From: Flavobacterium commune
GTDB taxonomy: Bacteria; Bacteroidota; Bacteroidia; Flavobacteriales; Flavobacteriaceae
DNA: 64,000 nt
Assembly (NCBI RefSeq): GCF_001857965.1
Contig: NZ_CP017774.1
Coordinates: 3,720,001 to 3,784,000 of the forward strand
Direction: 5' to 3'
The stretch's first letter is position 1. Every line of letters starts with the position of its first letter. A program made the translations under genes and the position numbers. Below the pieces are notes generated by a model. That model had not been told where the DNA came from and did not search any database. It was given only the letters and a program-made list of their open reading frames with translations. Of the stretch, positions 9,032 through 17,441 are shown in pieces.

Positions 9032-9216
9032 TGTCCATAATTTCCGCAGTCGATTATCAAATATTTGAAGAATACTAATTATAACCGACAAAGAAGCGCA
9101 AAACTTGAAATCGAAAATTATTACATCCGTTTGCCTTTTAAGCTCGGGGCATGAATACAAAAAAAAAGTAACGCATTGATATTTTTTTGTTTCTTTTTTA
9201 ATCAAGCAAAAAAGAA
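9032..9216 (-). repeat. dispersed palindromic intergenic repeat, copy B (hairpin deleted)
   Basis: This copy has the same flanks as copy A, including the extra segment with CATGAATAC and the terminal hairpin TTTTCTTTTTTGCTTGATTA on the minus strand. The large central hairpin is missing: the TTTGAAGAATA part joins directly to CTAATTATAACCGAC. It therefore looks like a deletion derivative. The region 8812-9251 otherwise shows no gene. Confidence 0.75.
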
Positions 9217-9251
9217 AATTAATACAGCCAAAATTAAAAAAACAAAAAACA

Positions 9252-9275
9252 ATTCTGAAATGCTTGTTTCAGAAT
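9252..9275. promoter_or_regulatory. operator 1, upstream of the TetR gene
   Basis: ATTCTGAAA-N6-TTTCAGAAT is a perfect 9-bp inverted repeat. It ends 11 bases before the TATCTTTG -7 box at 9287-9294, so a bound repressor would block the promoter of the TetR gene. Three more copies lie upstream of the efflux operon. Confidence 0.85.
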
Positions 9276-9286
9276 TAAAATAACTA

Positions 9287-9294
9287 TATCTTTG
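9287..9294 (+). promoter_or_regulatory. promoter -7 box of the TetR gene
   Basis: TATCTTTG matches TAnnTTTG and lies 18 bases before the start codon at 9313, immediately downstream of operator 1. Confidence 0.7.
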
Positions 9295-9312
9295 CACTTC
9301 AAATTAAATCTT

Positions 9313-9891
9313 ATGGCTCGCTGTGTAGAATTTAACGAAGTCGAAAAAATTGAAAAAGCAATGAATGTCTTTTGGGAAAAAGGATATAATGCTACTTCAA
9401 TGCAAGACCTTGTGGATGCTATGCAAATCAATAGAAGCAGTTTGTACAATACCATTGGCGACAAGCATCAGCTTTTTATGAAATGCATCAGCAATTATTT
9501 TGATAATGCGATGCAGGAATTAAAAGATAAAGTGGCTAACGAAACATCGGCGAAAGCTGCGCTGATTAAGGTCATTTCTGATAAAGCAGATTGGATTATA
9601 TCCTGTGATAAAGGATGTCTGGGGATGAAAACGATTTTCGAAATTGCTCCGGATGATTGCACTGTCCGAAATGTAATGAGTAAAAACAATGATATATTCA
9701 TTGAATTCTTAGCTACTATAGTTCAAAAAGCGATGGATGATGGCGAAATGGATGATTCGGAAGATGCGGCATTAATGGCTGAATACATTGCCACTTCTTT
9801 TACAGGATGGAAGCAATCGTATATTCTTAATGGAAATCCTATCAAAATCAAAAAAATGTCAGAATTCCTGATAAAAAACATATTCAAGTAA
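9313..9891 (+). CDS. TetR/AcrR family repressor of the efflux operon
   Basis: The 192-residue protein has an N-terminal helix-turn-helix at about 28-50 (TSMQDLVDAMQINRSSLYNTIGDK), followed by a helical ligand-binding and dimerisation domain. The start at 9313 is chosen because it follows a good -7 box and gives a normal TetR N-terminus, MARCVEFNEVEK. The gene lies directly upstream of the RND efflux genes in the same direction. An identical palindrome occurs once before this gene and three times before the efflux genes, which supports autorepression and control of the pump. Pump substrates may be the inducers. Confidence 0.93.
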   Translation: MARCVEFNEVEKIEKAMNVFWEKGYNATSMQDLVDAMQINRSSLYNTIGDKHQLFMKCISNYFDNAMQELKDKVANETSAKAALIKVISDKADWIISCDKGCLGMKTIFEIAPDDCTVRNVMSKNNDIFIEFLATIVQKAMDDGEMDDSEDAALMAEYIATSFTGWKQSYILNGNPIKIKKMSEFLIKNIFK

Positions 9892-9905
9892 TTTTTTTTA
9901 CACCA

Positions 9906-10061
9906 ATTCTGGAACGTTTATTTCAGATATAATATTTATTACGCATACCCATTTTTTAAACTACAGCATTCATTCTGAAACGATTATTCCAGAATGAGTG
10001 CTAAAATCAAACATTAATTTAATAAAAAACAGCATGGATTCTGAAACGTTTATTTCAAAAA
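9906..10061. promoter_or_regulatory. three operator copies at a 66-bp period before the efflux operon
   Basis: Three 24-bp elements of the form ATTCTGAAA-CGTTTA-TTTCAGAAT lie at 9906-9929, 9972-9995 and 10038-10061. The starts are exactly 66 bp apart. The middle copy is palindromic with one arm difference; the first and third have decayed right or left arms. The sequence between copies is also partly repeated (ATCAAACATTAATTTA against ATCAAATATTAATTTA), so this is a tandem duplication of an operator-bearing unit. Confidence 0.85.
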
Positions 10062-10102
10062 GAAGTTCTAAATCAAATATTAATTTAAGGAAAACAATAA
10101 CT

Positions 10103-11239
10103 ATGAAAAAGATTACCCTAATAAGTATACTAGCATTATTCGTTATCAGTTGCAACGATAAAAATGCCGCTCCACCAGCAACTACAGCCCCTAGCCTTCC
10201 AGTAATGAACATTAAATCACAGGAAGCCACTACAGAAAATGAATACCCGGCTTCCCTGCAAGGTGCTGTAGATGTTGAAATACGCCCACAGGTAAGCGGA
10301 AATCTGGAAAGGATTTATGTTGATGAAGGTGCTTATGTAACTAAAGGTCAAACACTTTTTAAAATAAACGAGCGTCCTTTTCGTGAGCAATTAAACAATG
10401 CTCTGGCTAATCTTCACGCAGCAGAAGCGGCTTATTTAAACGCTCAGTTAGAAGTCGATAAGCTGACACCATTGGTACACAACAAAGTAGTTTCAGACTA
10501 TCAGTTGAAAACCGCTAAAGCAACACAAAAAATCGCTGCTGCCAATATTGAGCAGGCAAAAGCAATGGTGGGTTCGGCCAGAATTAATTTAGGATATACT
10601 AATGTTACAGCCCCTGTAAGCGGATACATTGGGAGATTGCCTAAAAAACAAGGAAGTTTGGTTGCTGCAACTGATATTGAGCCTTTAACCAACTTATCCG
10701 ATGTGCATGAAGTATATGCTTACTTCTCATTAGGCGAAACCGATTTTATCAAATTCAAATCAGCGTACAGCGGAAATACCCTTGGCGATAAAATCAAAAA
10801 ATTACCTCCCGTTACTTTAGTCCTTGCCGATAATTCAGCTTACCCACAATCAGGAAAAATTGATATGGTTGATGGTCAGTTTGATAAAAACACAGGAGCC
10901 ATTACCGTTAGAGCTACTTTCCCAAACAAAAACGGAACATTACGTTCCGGAAATACCGGGAAAATCCGATTAGGAGTGCAACATGACGATGCGATTTTAA
11001 TTCCACAATCGGCTACAATTGAAATGCAGGATAAAGTTTTTGTTTTCACCGTAAATAAACAGAACAAAGTCAACAAAATGCCGATTAACATCAGCGGAAA
11101 AAGCGGTACTAATTACTTAATCAAAGACGGAATAAAATCAGGTGACCAAATTGTATTAAGCGGTATCGACAAACTTCAGGAAGGACAACTGATCCAGCCT
11201 GAGAAACCAAAAGCACAAATTGCTCAAATTATTAACTAA
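10103..11239 (+). CDS. RND efflux periplasmic adaptor (membrane fusion protein)
   Basis: This 378-residue lipoprotein is the adaptor of a tripartite drug efflux pump. The signal peptide ends in the lipobox FVISC, C17. After it come the barrel/lipoyl segment with EIRPQVSGNLERIYVDEGAYVTKG, a helical hairpin at about 95-140, the second lipoyl half with NVTAPVSGYIG, then beta-barrel domains. An in-frame start at 9998 would put 35 hydrophilic residues before the signal peptide and would translate the third operator, so 10103 is preferred. It is the first gene of the three-gene efflux operon, 17 bases before the pump gene. Confidence 0.94.
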   Translation: MKKITLISILALFVISCNDKNAAPPATTAPSLPVMNIKSQEATTENEYPASLQGAVDVEIRPQVSGNLERIYVDEGAYVTKGQTLFKINERPFREQLNNALANLHAAEAAYLNAQLEVDKLTPLVHNKVVSDYQLKTAKATQKIAAANIEQAKAMVGSARINLGYTNVTAPVSGYIGRLPKKQGSLVAATDIEPLTNLSDVHEVYAYFSLGETDFIKFKSAYSGNTLGDKIKKLPPVTLVLADNSAYPQSGKIDMVDGQFDKNTGAITVRATFPNKNGTLRSGNTGKIRLGVQHDDAILIPQSATIEMQDKVFVFTVNKQNKVNKMPINISGKSGTNYLIKDGIKSGDQIVLSGIDKLQEGQLIQPEKPKAQIAQIIN

Positions 11240-11256
11240 ATATAATTTCTATACAG

Positions 11257-14200
11257 ATGTTCAAAATATTTATACAAAGACCAGTACTCGCCACCGTTAT
11301 CTCCATTTTACTGGTGATATTAGGTGTACTTGGTCTTACCAAATTGCCCTTACAACAGTTTCCTGATATTGCGCCACCATCGGTTTTGGTAACGGCAGTT
11401 TATCCGGGAGCGAATGCCGAAACCGTTTTGCGTTCGGTTGCTCCTTCTCTTGAAGAATCGATAAATGGTGTTGAGAATATGACTTACATGAGCTCAACAG
11501 CCAGTAACGACGGAACTTTAGCCATTACGGTTTTCTTTAAACTGGGTACCGATGCTGACCGTGCCGCAGTAAACGTTCAAAACAGGGTGGCTCAGGCTAC
11601 AAGTCAGTTGCCTGCCGAAGTAGTTCAGCAAGGGGTTATTACCGCAAAACAACAAAATAGTTTTATCATGGCCATCGGAATGTACACCGATGACGAATCC
11701 AAATACGACCAAACTTTTGTTGCCAATTATGCCCAGATTAATATTATCCCTGAAATCAAACGTATTCCGGGAGTGGGTGCCGCCAGTATTTTTGGTGGTG
11801 TAAAAGATTATTCGATGCGTGTTTGGTTGAATCCAACCCAGATGTCTGCTTACAATGTGACGCCGAATGAAGTTATGGCAGCCATTCAGGACAAAAGTTT
11901 AGAAGCTGCTCCGGGTAAATTTGGAGAAAGAAGTAAGGAAGTTTTTGAATACGTAATCAAATACAAAGGAAAACTAAGCAAACCCGAAGATTATCAAAAT
12001 ATTGCCATTCGTTCGAATGCTGATGGTTCAGTACTTCGTGTAAAAGATGTTGCCAGAGTGGAACTTGGTTCTTATTCTTACAACAGTTTAACGCGTTTAA
12101 ATGGTAAAAAAGGAATTGTAATTGGTGTGATTCAGTTGGCTGGTTCTAATTCAAATGATATTCAGGTTGCGATTAATAAATTGATGGTGAAAGCCGCTAA
12201 AGATTTTCCTCCGGGCATCAAACACAATATTTTTTATAGTACAAAAGTATCGTTAGACCAATCGATAGATCAGGTGAAACATACTTTATTAGAAGCATTT
12301 ATATTGGTATTTATTGTGGTTTTCATCTTCTTGCAGGATTTTAGATCAACTTTGATTCCGGCAATTGCGGTTCCGGTAGCGATTTTGGGTACGTTCTTTT
12401 TCATGCAGTTATTCGGATTTTCAATAAACTTATTAACCTTATTCGCTTTAATTCTGGCGATTGGTATTGTGGTAGATGATGCGATTGTGGTGGTCGAAGC
12501 CGTGCATGCCAAAATGGAACACAAACATCTGTCTCCAAAAGTAGCTACTCACGAAGCGATGCACGAAATTACCGGTGCGATTATTTCGATTACGTTGGTA
12601 ATGGCTGCAGTATTCCTGCCTGTTGGTTTCATGGAAGGTTCTACTGGGGTTTTCTATCGTCAATTTGCTTTTACGATGGCCATTGCAATTGTAATTTCGG
12701 CTGTAAATGCTTTGACTTTAAGCCCTGCCCTGGCCGCTTTATTCTTAAAAGACAATCACGCCGCACATGATGAAAATACACCTTATGAGAAAAAAGGATT
12801 TAAAGAAAAATTCTTCACTGCTTTTAATACAAGTTTCAACTCTTTAACGAATCGTTATGTGGGTGGATTGCAATTTTTAATTCGCAAAAAATGGTTGAGT
12901 TTAGGCGGATTGGCCTTAATAACTGTTGCAACCATTGTAATGGTAAAAACAACTCCATCAGGATTTATCCCAACAGAAGATCAGGGATTTATTGCCATCG
13001 CGGTTAACACTCCATCGGGAACTTCTTTGTACAGAACTCAAAAAGTAATGACCGAAGCCGAAAATACCTTAAGAGGTTTGGAAGCTTCAAGATTTGTAAC
13101 GGCAATTTCAGGTTTCAACTTATTGACAAATTCTACCAGTCCGTCATCGGCAGTAGTTTTTGTTTTGCTGAAACCAAATGAAGAACGTGGCGAGGTAAAA
13201 AATATTGACGAAATCATGAATGAGGTTCGTGGCAAATTAGGCGCGATTTCCGGCGGAAGTTTCTTTGTATTCAGTTTCCCAACCGTTCCCGGCTTCAGTA
13301 ACGTTGAAGCCTTAGATTTAGTGCTGCAGGATAAAACAGGAGGCAAACTGGATAAGTTCAGCGGAATTTCACAAACCTTCATTGGAGAATTAATGAAACG
13401 TCCCGAAATTGCGGTTGCTTTTACTTCTTTCAAAGCCGATTATCCGCAATTGCAATTGGATATCAATGATGAAAAAGCCGATCAATTGGGTGTAAAAGTC
13501 AAAGACATTCTGCAAACCATGCAGGCATATTTTGGTAGTGCTCAGGCTTCTGATTTTAATCGTTTTGGAAAATACTACCGAGTTATTGTTCAGGCTGATA
13601 TTGCCGACAGAGCTGATCCATCTGCAATCGATCGTGTATTTGTAAAAAATAATCGTGGTGAAATGGTTCCAATCAACACCTTGGTAAAACTAAGCCGTAT
13701 TTATGGTTCTGAAACTGCTTCGAGATACAATTTGTTTAACTCTATTTCGATAAATGCCATTCCAAAACCAGGATTTAGTTCAGGAGATGCCATCAAAGCA
13801 ATCGAAGAAGTCGCAGCGCAACAATTACCTGCCGGTTATAGCTATGAATTCTCAGGACAAACAAGAGAAGAAATTTCGTCAGGAGGTCAATCGGCAACGA
13901 TATTCTTGCTGTGTTTGATATTCATTTATTTCTTATTGGCAGCACAATACGAAAGTTACATTTTGCCTTTGGCAGTAATCTTCTCCATCCCTGCGGGAAT
14001 CTTCGGGGTATTTGCAGCCATTGGTTTAACCGGAATTGAAAACAACATCTACGTACAGGTTGCCTTGGTAATGCTTATCGGACTGCTCGCCAAAAACGCC
14101 ATCCTGATTGTCGAATTTGCATTGCAAAAAAGAAAATCAGGACAGAATTTGGTCAAAGCTTCGATTGATGCCGCCAAACTGCGTTTGCGACCAATTATCA

Positions 14201-14487
14201 TGACATCACTGGCTTTTGTTGTCGGTTTAATCCCGATGATGAGTGCCAAAGGGCCTTCGGCACAAGGGAATCACTCGATAAGTATTGGAGCTGCGGGCGG
14301 AATGGTTTCAGGAGTAATTCTGGGGCTGTTAATCATCCCGGTTTTATTCATCGTGTTCCAACATTTACAGGAAAAGCTTTCTGGAAAACCAGTAGCTGTA
14401 ACTCATAACGAAGAAAATAAAAATGGAAAATTATATAACAACAATTCTGCTGACAATAATCATCAGCCTCACGTACATATCCTATAA
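11257..14487 (+). CDS. RND efflux pump, HAE1 family inner-membrane transporter
   Basis: The 1076-residue protein is the proton-driven pump of the system, similar in layout to AcrB: a first membrane helix (IQRPVLATVISILLVILG), a large periplasmic loop, a block of membrane helices, a second loop, and a second block. The proton-relay aspartates are D407 and D408 in GIVVDDAIVVVEAVH, the same numbers as in AcrB. Its last 65 bases overlap, in another frame, a small open frame that resembles the start of the next gene. The final residues NNNSADNNHQPHVHIL are polar and untypical, perhaps because the C-terminus was altered by that duplication. Confidence 0.95.
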   Translation: MFKIFIQRPVLATVISILLVILGVLGLTKLPLQQFPDIAPPSVLVTAVYPGANAETVLRSVAPSLEESINGVENMTYMSSTASNDGTLAITVFFKLGTDADRAAVNVQNRVAQATSQLPAEVVQQGVITAKQQNSFIMAIGMYTDDESKYDQTFVANYAQINIIPEIKRIPGVGAASIFGGVKDYSMRVWLNPTQMSAYNVTPNEVMAAIQDKSLEAAPGKFGERSKEVFEYVIKYKGKLSKPEDYQNIAIRSNADGSVLRVKDVARVELGSYSYNSLTRLNGKKGIVIGVIQLAGSNSNDIQVAINKLMVKAAKDFPPGIKHNIFYSTKVSLDQSIDQVKHTLLEAFILVFIVVFIFLQDFRSTLIPAIAVPVAILGTFFFMQLFGFSINLLTLFALILAIGIVVDDAIVVVEAVHAKMEHKHLSPKVATHEAMHEITGAIISITLVMAAVFLPVGFMEGSTGVFYRQFAFTMAIAIVISAVNALTLSPALAALFLKDNHAAHDENTPYEKKGFKEKFFTAFNTSFNSLTNRYVGGLQFLIRKKWLSLGGLALITVATIVMVKTTPSGFIPTEDQGFIAIAVNTPSGTSLYRTQKVMTEAENTLRGLEASRFVTAISGFNLLTNSTSPSSAVVFVLLKPNEERGEVKNIDEIMNEVRGKLGAISGGSFFVFSFPTVPGFSNVEALDLVLQDKTGGKLDKFSGISQTFIGELMKRPEIAVAFTSFKADYPQLQLDINDEKADQLGVKVKDILQTMQAYFGSAQASDFNRFGKYYRVIVQADIADRADPSAIDRVFVKNNRGEMVPINTLVKLSRIYGSETASRYNLFNSISINAIPKPGFSSGDAIKAIEEVAAQQLPAGYSYEFSGQTREEISSGGQSATIFLLCLIFIYFLLAAQYESYILPLAVIFSIPAGIFGVFAAIGLTGIENNIYVQVALVMLIGLLAKNAILIVEFALQKRKSGQNLVKASIDAAKLRLRPIIMTSLAFVVGLIPMMSAKGPSAQGNHSISIGAAGGMVSGVILGLLIIPVLFIVFQHLQEKLSGKPVAVTHNEENKNGKLYNNNSADNNHQPHVHIL

Positions 14488-14536
14488 AGTGTCAAAAGAT
14501 CTTGAGACAAAAGATGATTTCTGTTCAGAAAAATAA
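14423..14536 (+). pseudogene. 37-codon frame resembling a decayed duplicate of the outer-membrane factor start
   Basis: An ATG-initiated frame encodes 37 residues (MENYITTILLTIII...TYISYKVSKDLETKDD). Aligned without gaps to the first 37 residues of the outer-membrane factor encoded just downstream, 15 positions are identical, including VSKD-x-ET after the signal peptide; the lipobox cysteine is replaced by tyrosine. It overlaps the pump gene by 65 bases in another frame and stops 11 bases before the next start codon. The simplest reading is a tandem duplication remnant. A translated small membrane peptide that accompanies the pump, as AcrZ does for AcrB, is the alternative. Confidence 0.55.
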
Positions 14537-14547
14537 AGAAGTATAAA

Positions 14548-15966
14548 ATGAAAAAGCATATAAATAAAATCGTGATGGTCGCCATTTTGACCAGCACCTT
14601 GATATCCTGTACCGTTTCGAAGGATATTGAAACTCCAAAAGATGCATTTCCTGAGAATTTCAGGAATGCATCGGTTTCAAAAGATACCCCGAGCATTGCC
14701 GATTTAGAGTGGAAAAATTTCTTTACCGAAAAAGATATTATTCAGTTAATCGATAGCGCGGTGACCAAAAATAACGATTTGCAAATCGCCACTAAAAACA
14801 TCGAAATTGCGCAATACCGATTCACACAATCCAAATGGGGAAATGTTCCTCAGGCTAATTTGTTTGTCAATGCCAGTACCAGCAATCCTTCGGACAATAG
14901 TTTTACGGGAATGAATCTGAATCAGGCTTTGGGTCAAAAACACATTGACGATTATTCGGCCGGAGTTTCCCTTTCGTGGGAAGCTGATATTTGGGGTAAA
15001 ATCCGCAATCAAAAAAAAGGGGCGTTTGCAAATTACCTGCAATCGGAAGAAGTGAAAAAAGCATTGCAAACTTCTATTGTAGCCAATGTTTCCAAAGGAT
15101 ATTACAATCTGTTGATGCTGGACGCACAATTGGATATTGCCAGACAAAATCTGAAACTGAATGATAGTACCAGCAAAATCATCAAATTAAAACACGATTC
15201 GGGTCAGGTGACTTCATTGGCGATTCAACAAGCTGAAGCGCAGAGATTAAATGCGGCACAATTGATTCCTTTATTGGAACAAAACATTGCCATTCAGGAA
15301 AATGCTTTGAGTGTGTTAACGGGTTCATTCCCAAATTCGAAAGAAAGAACGATTCGCTTGGGTTCAGTTGAAGTAAAAAACAATACGTTAACCGGAATTC
15401 CGTCATCCTTAGTAAGCCGAAGACCGGATGTAAAAAGTGCCGAATTAGCGCTGAAAGTGGCTAACGCCAATGTTGGAATCACCAAAGCCGACTTATATCC
15501 TGCGCTTAGAATTACGGCGCAAGGCGGCGTAAATTCATTCGAAACCAGCAATTGGTTCAATATTCCGGCTTCTTTATTTGGAACAGTGGCAGGAGGTTTA
15601 ACCCAACCCTTATTGAACTCTAAAAAAGTGCAAACACAATACAATATTGCGAAAATCGAAAGAGAAAAAGCGGTGTTGAGTTTCAGACAGGCTGTTTTGG
15701 TGGCTGTGAGTGAAGTTTCAGATGCCTTGGTAAAAGTAGAGAAATTACAACAACAGGAATCGTTTTTGCAACAACGAGTAAAAACCTTGCAGCAAGCGAT
15801 AAAAAATGCCAATTTGTTATTCCAAAACGGAATGGCTGAATACCTGGAAGTTTTATCAGCACAGGCAAATTTATTGCAAAGTGAGTTGGAACTGGCGAAT
15901 ATAAAAAGAGAACAACTTTCTGCTAATACTGAATTGTATAGAGCATTGGGTGGTGGTTGGAGGTAA
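14548..15966 (+). CDS. RND efflux outer-membrane factor (TolC/OprM-like lipoprotein)
   Basis: The 472-residue protein is the outer-membrane channel of the pump. Its signal peptide ends in the lipobox TLISC with C21 as the lipid anchor. Two repeats of the outer-membrane efflux domain follow, with typical helix and strand elements: AGVSLSWEADIWGKIRNQ in the first and VSRRPDVKSAELALKVANANVG in the second. The C-terminal coiled segment LQQAIKNANLLFQNGMAEYLEVL matches the OprM family. It closes the TetR-MFP-RND-OMF operon. The dispersed repeat copy C follows. Confidence 0.95.
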   Translation: MKKHINKIVMVAILTSTLISCTVSKDIETPKDAFPENFRNASVSKDTPSIADLEWKNFFTEKDIIQLIDSAVTKNNDLQIATKNIEIAQYRFTQSKWGNVPQANLFVNASTSNPSDNSFTGMNLNQALGQKHIDDYSAGVSLSWEADIWGKIRNQKKGAFANYLQSEEVKKALQTSIVANVSKGYYNLLMLDAQLDIARQNLKLNDSTSKIIKLKHDSGQVTSLAIQQAEAQRLNAAQLIPLLEQNIAIQENALSVLTGSFPNSKERTIRLGSVEVKNNTLTGIPSSLVSRRPDVKSAELALKVANANVGITKADLYPALRITAQGGVNSFETSNWFNIPASLFGTVAGGLTQPLLNSKKVQTQYNIAKIEREKAVLSFRQAVLVAVSEVSDALVKVEKLQQQESFLQQRVKTLQQAIKNANLLFQNGMAEYLEVLSAQANLLQSELELANIKREQLSANTELYRALGGGWR

Positions 15967-16003
15967 ATATTCAATGATATAAAAGAAAAAAGTAGATTAT
16001 CAA

Positions 16004-16184
16004 TTTTCTTTTTTGCTTGATCAAAAAAGAAACAAAAAAATCAAGTCATACACTTCCTCGTCGGTCAAATTAGTTTTCGAATGCTAAAAGAAAATAACTC
16101 GTCCCGAAAGCTTTCGGGACTCAAACAGATTTTCTTTTTACGCATTCTTCAAACATTTGACACTCGACTGCGGAAGCTAAGGAC
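16004..16184 (+). repeat. dispersed palindromic intergenic repeat, copy C
   Basis: This copy starts with the hairpin TTTTCTTTTTTGCTTGATCA and ends with CTGCGGAAGCTAAGGAC. The outer stem is GAATGC (from 16079) with GCATTC (from 16142), the inner stem AAAAGAAAA with TTTTCTTTTT. The tip is GTCCCGAAAGCTTTCGGGAC, a perfect 20-base palindrome different from that of copies A and D. It may act as terminator for the efflux operon. The short rest of 15967-16262 shows no gene. Confidence 0.85.
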
Positions 16185-16262
16185 GGGATAATCTGAAAAC
16201 AACAACATTTGATATATAGTTAAATACAAACAGTTTAATAAAATCTAAAATTATAAAATAGT

Positions 16263-17366
16263 ATGAGTACAACTAATTTATTTACCCCCTTTAATTTTAA
16301 GACATTAAATCTTAAAAACAGAATCGTAATGGCACCTATGACGCGTTCCTTTTCTCCAAACGGAATTCCAACTGATGAAGTGGCTTCTTACTATCAAAAA
16401 AGAGCCGAAGGCGAAGTAGGTTTAATATTATCTGAAGGAACAGTTATCGACAGACCATCGTCATCCAATGATGGAAATGTTCCTCACTTTTATGGCGATC
16501 AGGCATTAAAAGGATGGCAAAAAGTGATTAATGAAGTTCACACCGCCGGAGGCCAAATGGGACCACAAATCTGGCACATGGGCATTATGGACAATCATCA
16601 TTCGGGTTGGGTTCCGCCAGTACCGTTTGAAGGACCGTCCGGATTGAACCGTCCCGGTTTCAGTAACGGAACTACGATGTCTGAAAAAGACATTGAAAAT
16701 ACCATTCTTGCTTTTGGAAAAGCTGCTGCCGATGCTAAAAGATTGGGTTTTGACACTATCGAAATTCACGGTGCGCACGGTTATTTGATTGACCAATTCT
16801 TTAGCCCTGAAACCAATTTACGTACTGATATTTATGGTGGAAAAACAATAAAAGAACGCAGCCGTTTTGCAATTGAAGTGGTGAAAGAAATTAGAAGACA
16901 GGTAGGAAATGATTTTGCGGTTATCATGCGTTTCTCTCAATTCAAACCATCTGATTACAATTATAAACTGGCGAAAACACCTCAGGAATTGGACTCTTGG
17001 ATTACACCTCTTGTGGATGCCGGAGTGGATATTTTGCATTGTTCACAACGTCGTTTTTGGGAAGCTGAATTTGAAAATTCAGATTTAAATTTTGCAGGAT
17101 GGGCTAAAAAACTAACTGGATCTCCAACAATTACCGTGGGTTCTGTTGGGCTTTCCAGTGATTTCTTTGGTGCTTTTGCAGGCGAAAGTTCACAACCAGC
17201 CTCTTTAGACGAACTAACAAGACGTTTCGACAGAGGCGATTTTGATTTGGTTGCCGTTGGAAGACCTTTATTATCTGACCCAAATTGGGTTGCCAAAATA
17301 AAAGCTGGAAAAACAGAGGAATTGGTAGGATTTAGCAAAGAAGCTCTGAGCGAATTGGTATTATAA
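16263..17366 (+). CDS. NADH:flavin oxidoreductase, Old Yellow Enzyme family (ene-reductase)
   Basis: The 367-residue protein is an FMN-dependent TIM-barrel oxidoreductase. The N-terminal LKNRIVMAPMTRSF is the flavin-binding loop of this family. QIWHMG near residue 103 and EIHGAHGYLIDQFFSPETNLRTDIYGG (about 164-190) are diagnostic. The latter holds the His pair that binds the carbonyl of the substrate. The C-terminal DLVAVGRPLLSDPNW binds the FMN phosphate. Members reduce activated alkenes and some xenobiotics with NAD(P)H. The gene stands alone and ends at a hairpin shared with the convergent reverse transcriptase. Confidence 0.94.
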   Translation: MSTTNLFTPFNFKTLNLKNRIVMAPMTRSFSPNGIPTDEVASYYQKRAEGEVGLILSEGTVIDRPSSSNDGNVPHFYGDQALKGWQKVINEVHTAGGQMGPQIWHMGIMDNHHSGWVPPVPFEGPSGLNRPGFSNGTTMSEKDIENTILAFGKAAADAKRLGFDTIEIHGAHGYLIDQFFSPETNLRTDIYGGKTIKERSRFAIEVVKEIRRQVGNDFAVIMRFSQFKPSDYNYKLAKTPQELDSWITPLVDAGVDILHCSQRRFWEAEFENSDLNFAGWAKKLTGSPTITVGSVGLSSDFFGAFAGESSQPASLDELTRRFDRGDFDLVAVGRPLLSDPNWVAKIKAGKTEELVGFSKEALSELVL

Positions 17367-17394
17367 TTTTATATTCTGCTTATTTATTGACACC

Positions 17395-17430
17395 CCCCTA
17401 AACGGTTAAACTGTTTAGGGGTTTTGTTTT
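17395..17430. terminator. bidirectional terminator between ene-reductase and reverse transcriptase
   Basis: CCCCTAAAC at 17395-17403 pairs with GTTTAGGGG at 17413-17421, followed by TTTTGTTTTT. On the minus strand the run is weaker. It separates the RT module from the convergent host gene. Confidence 0.85.
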
Positions 17431-17441
17431 TCATTCTTATT

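Noticed and set aside
8975..9205. 76-codon minus-strand frame
   Set aside because: It coincides with repeat copy B and has no family resemblance or promoter.
9970..10230. 86-codon minus-strand frame across the operator array
   Set aside because: It overlaps the operators and the signal peptide coding region of the adaptor gene on the other strand; its hydrophobicity mirrors that region.
15294..15974. 226-codon minus-strand frame opposite to the outer-membrane factor gene
   Set aside because: Shadow of a well-supported gene; cysteine-rich composition typical of antisense frames.
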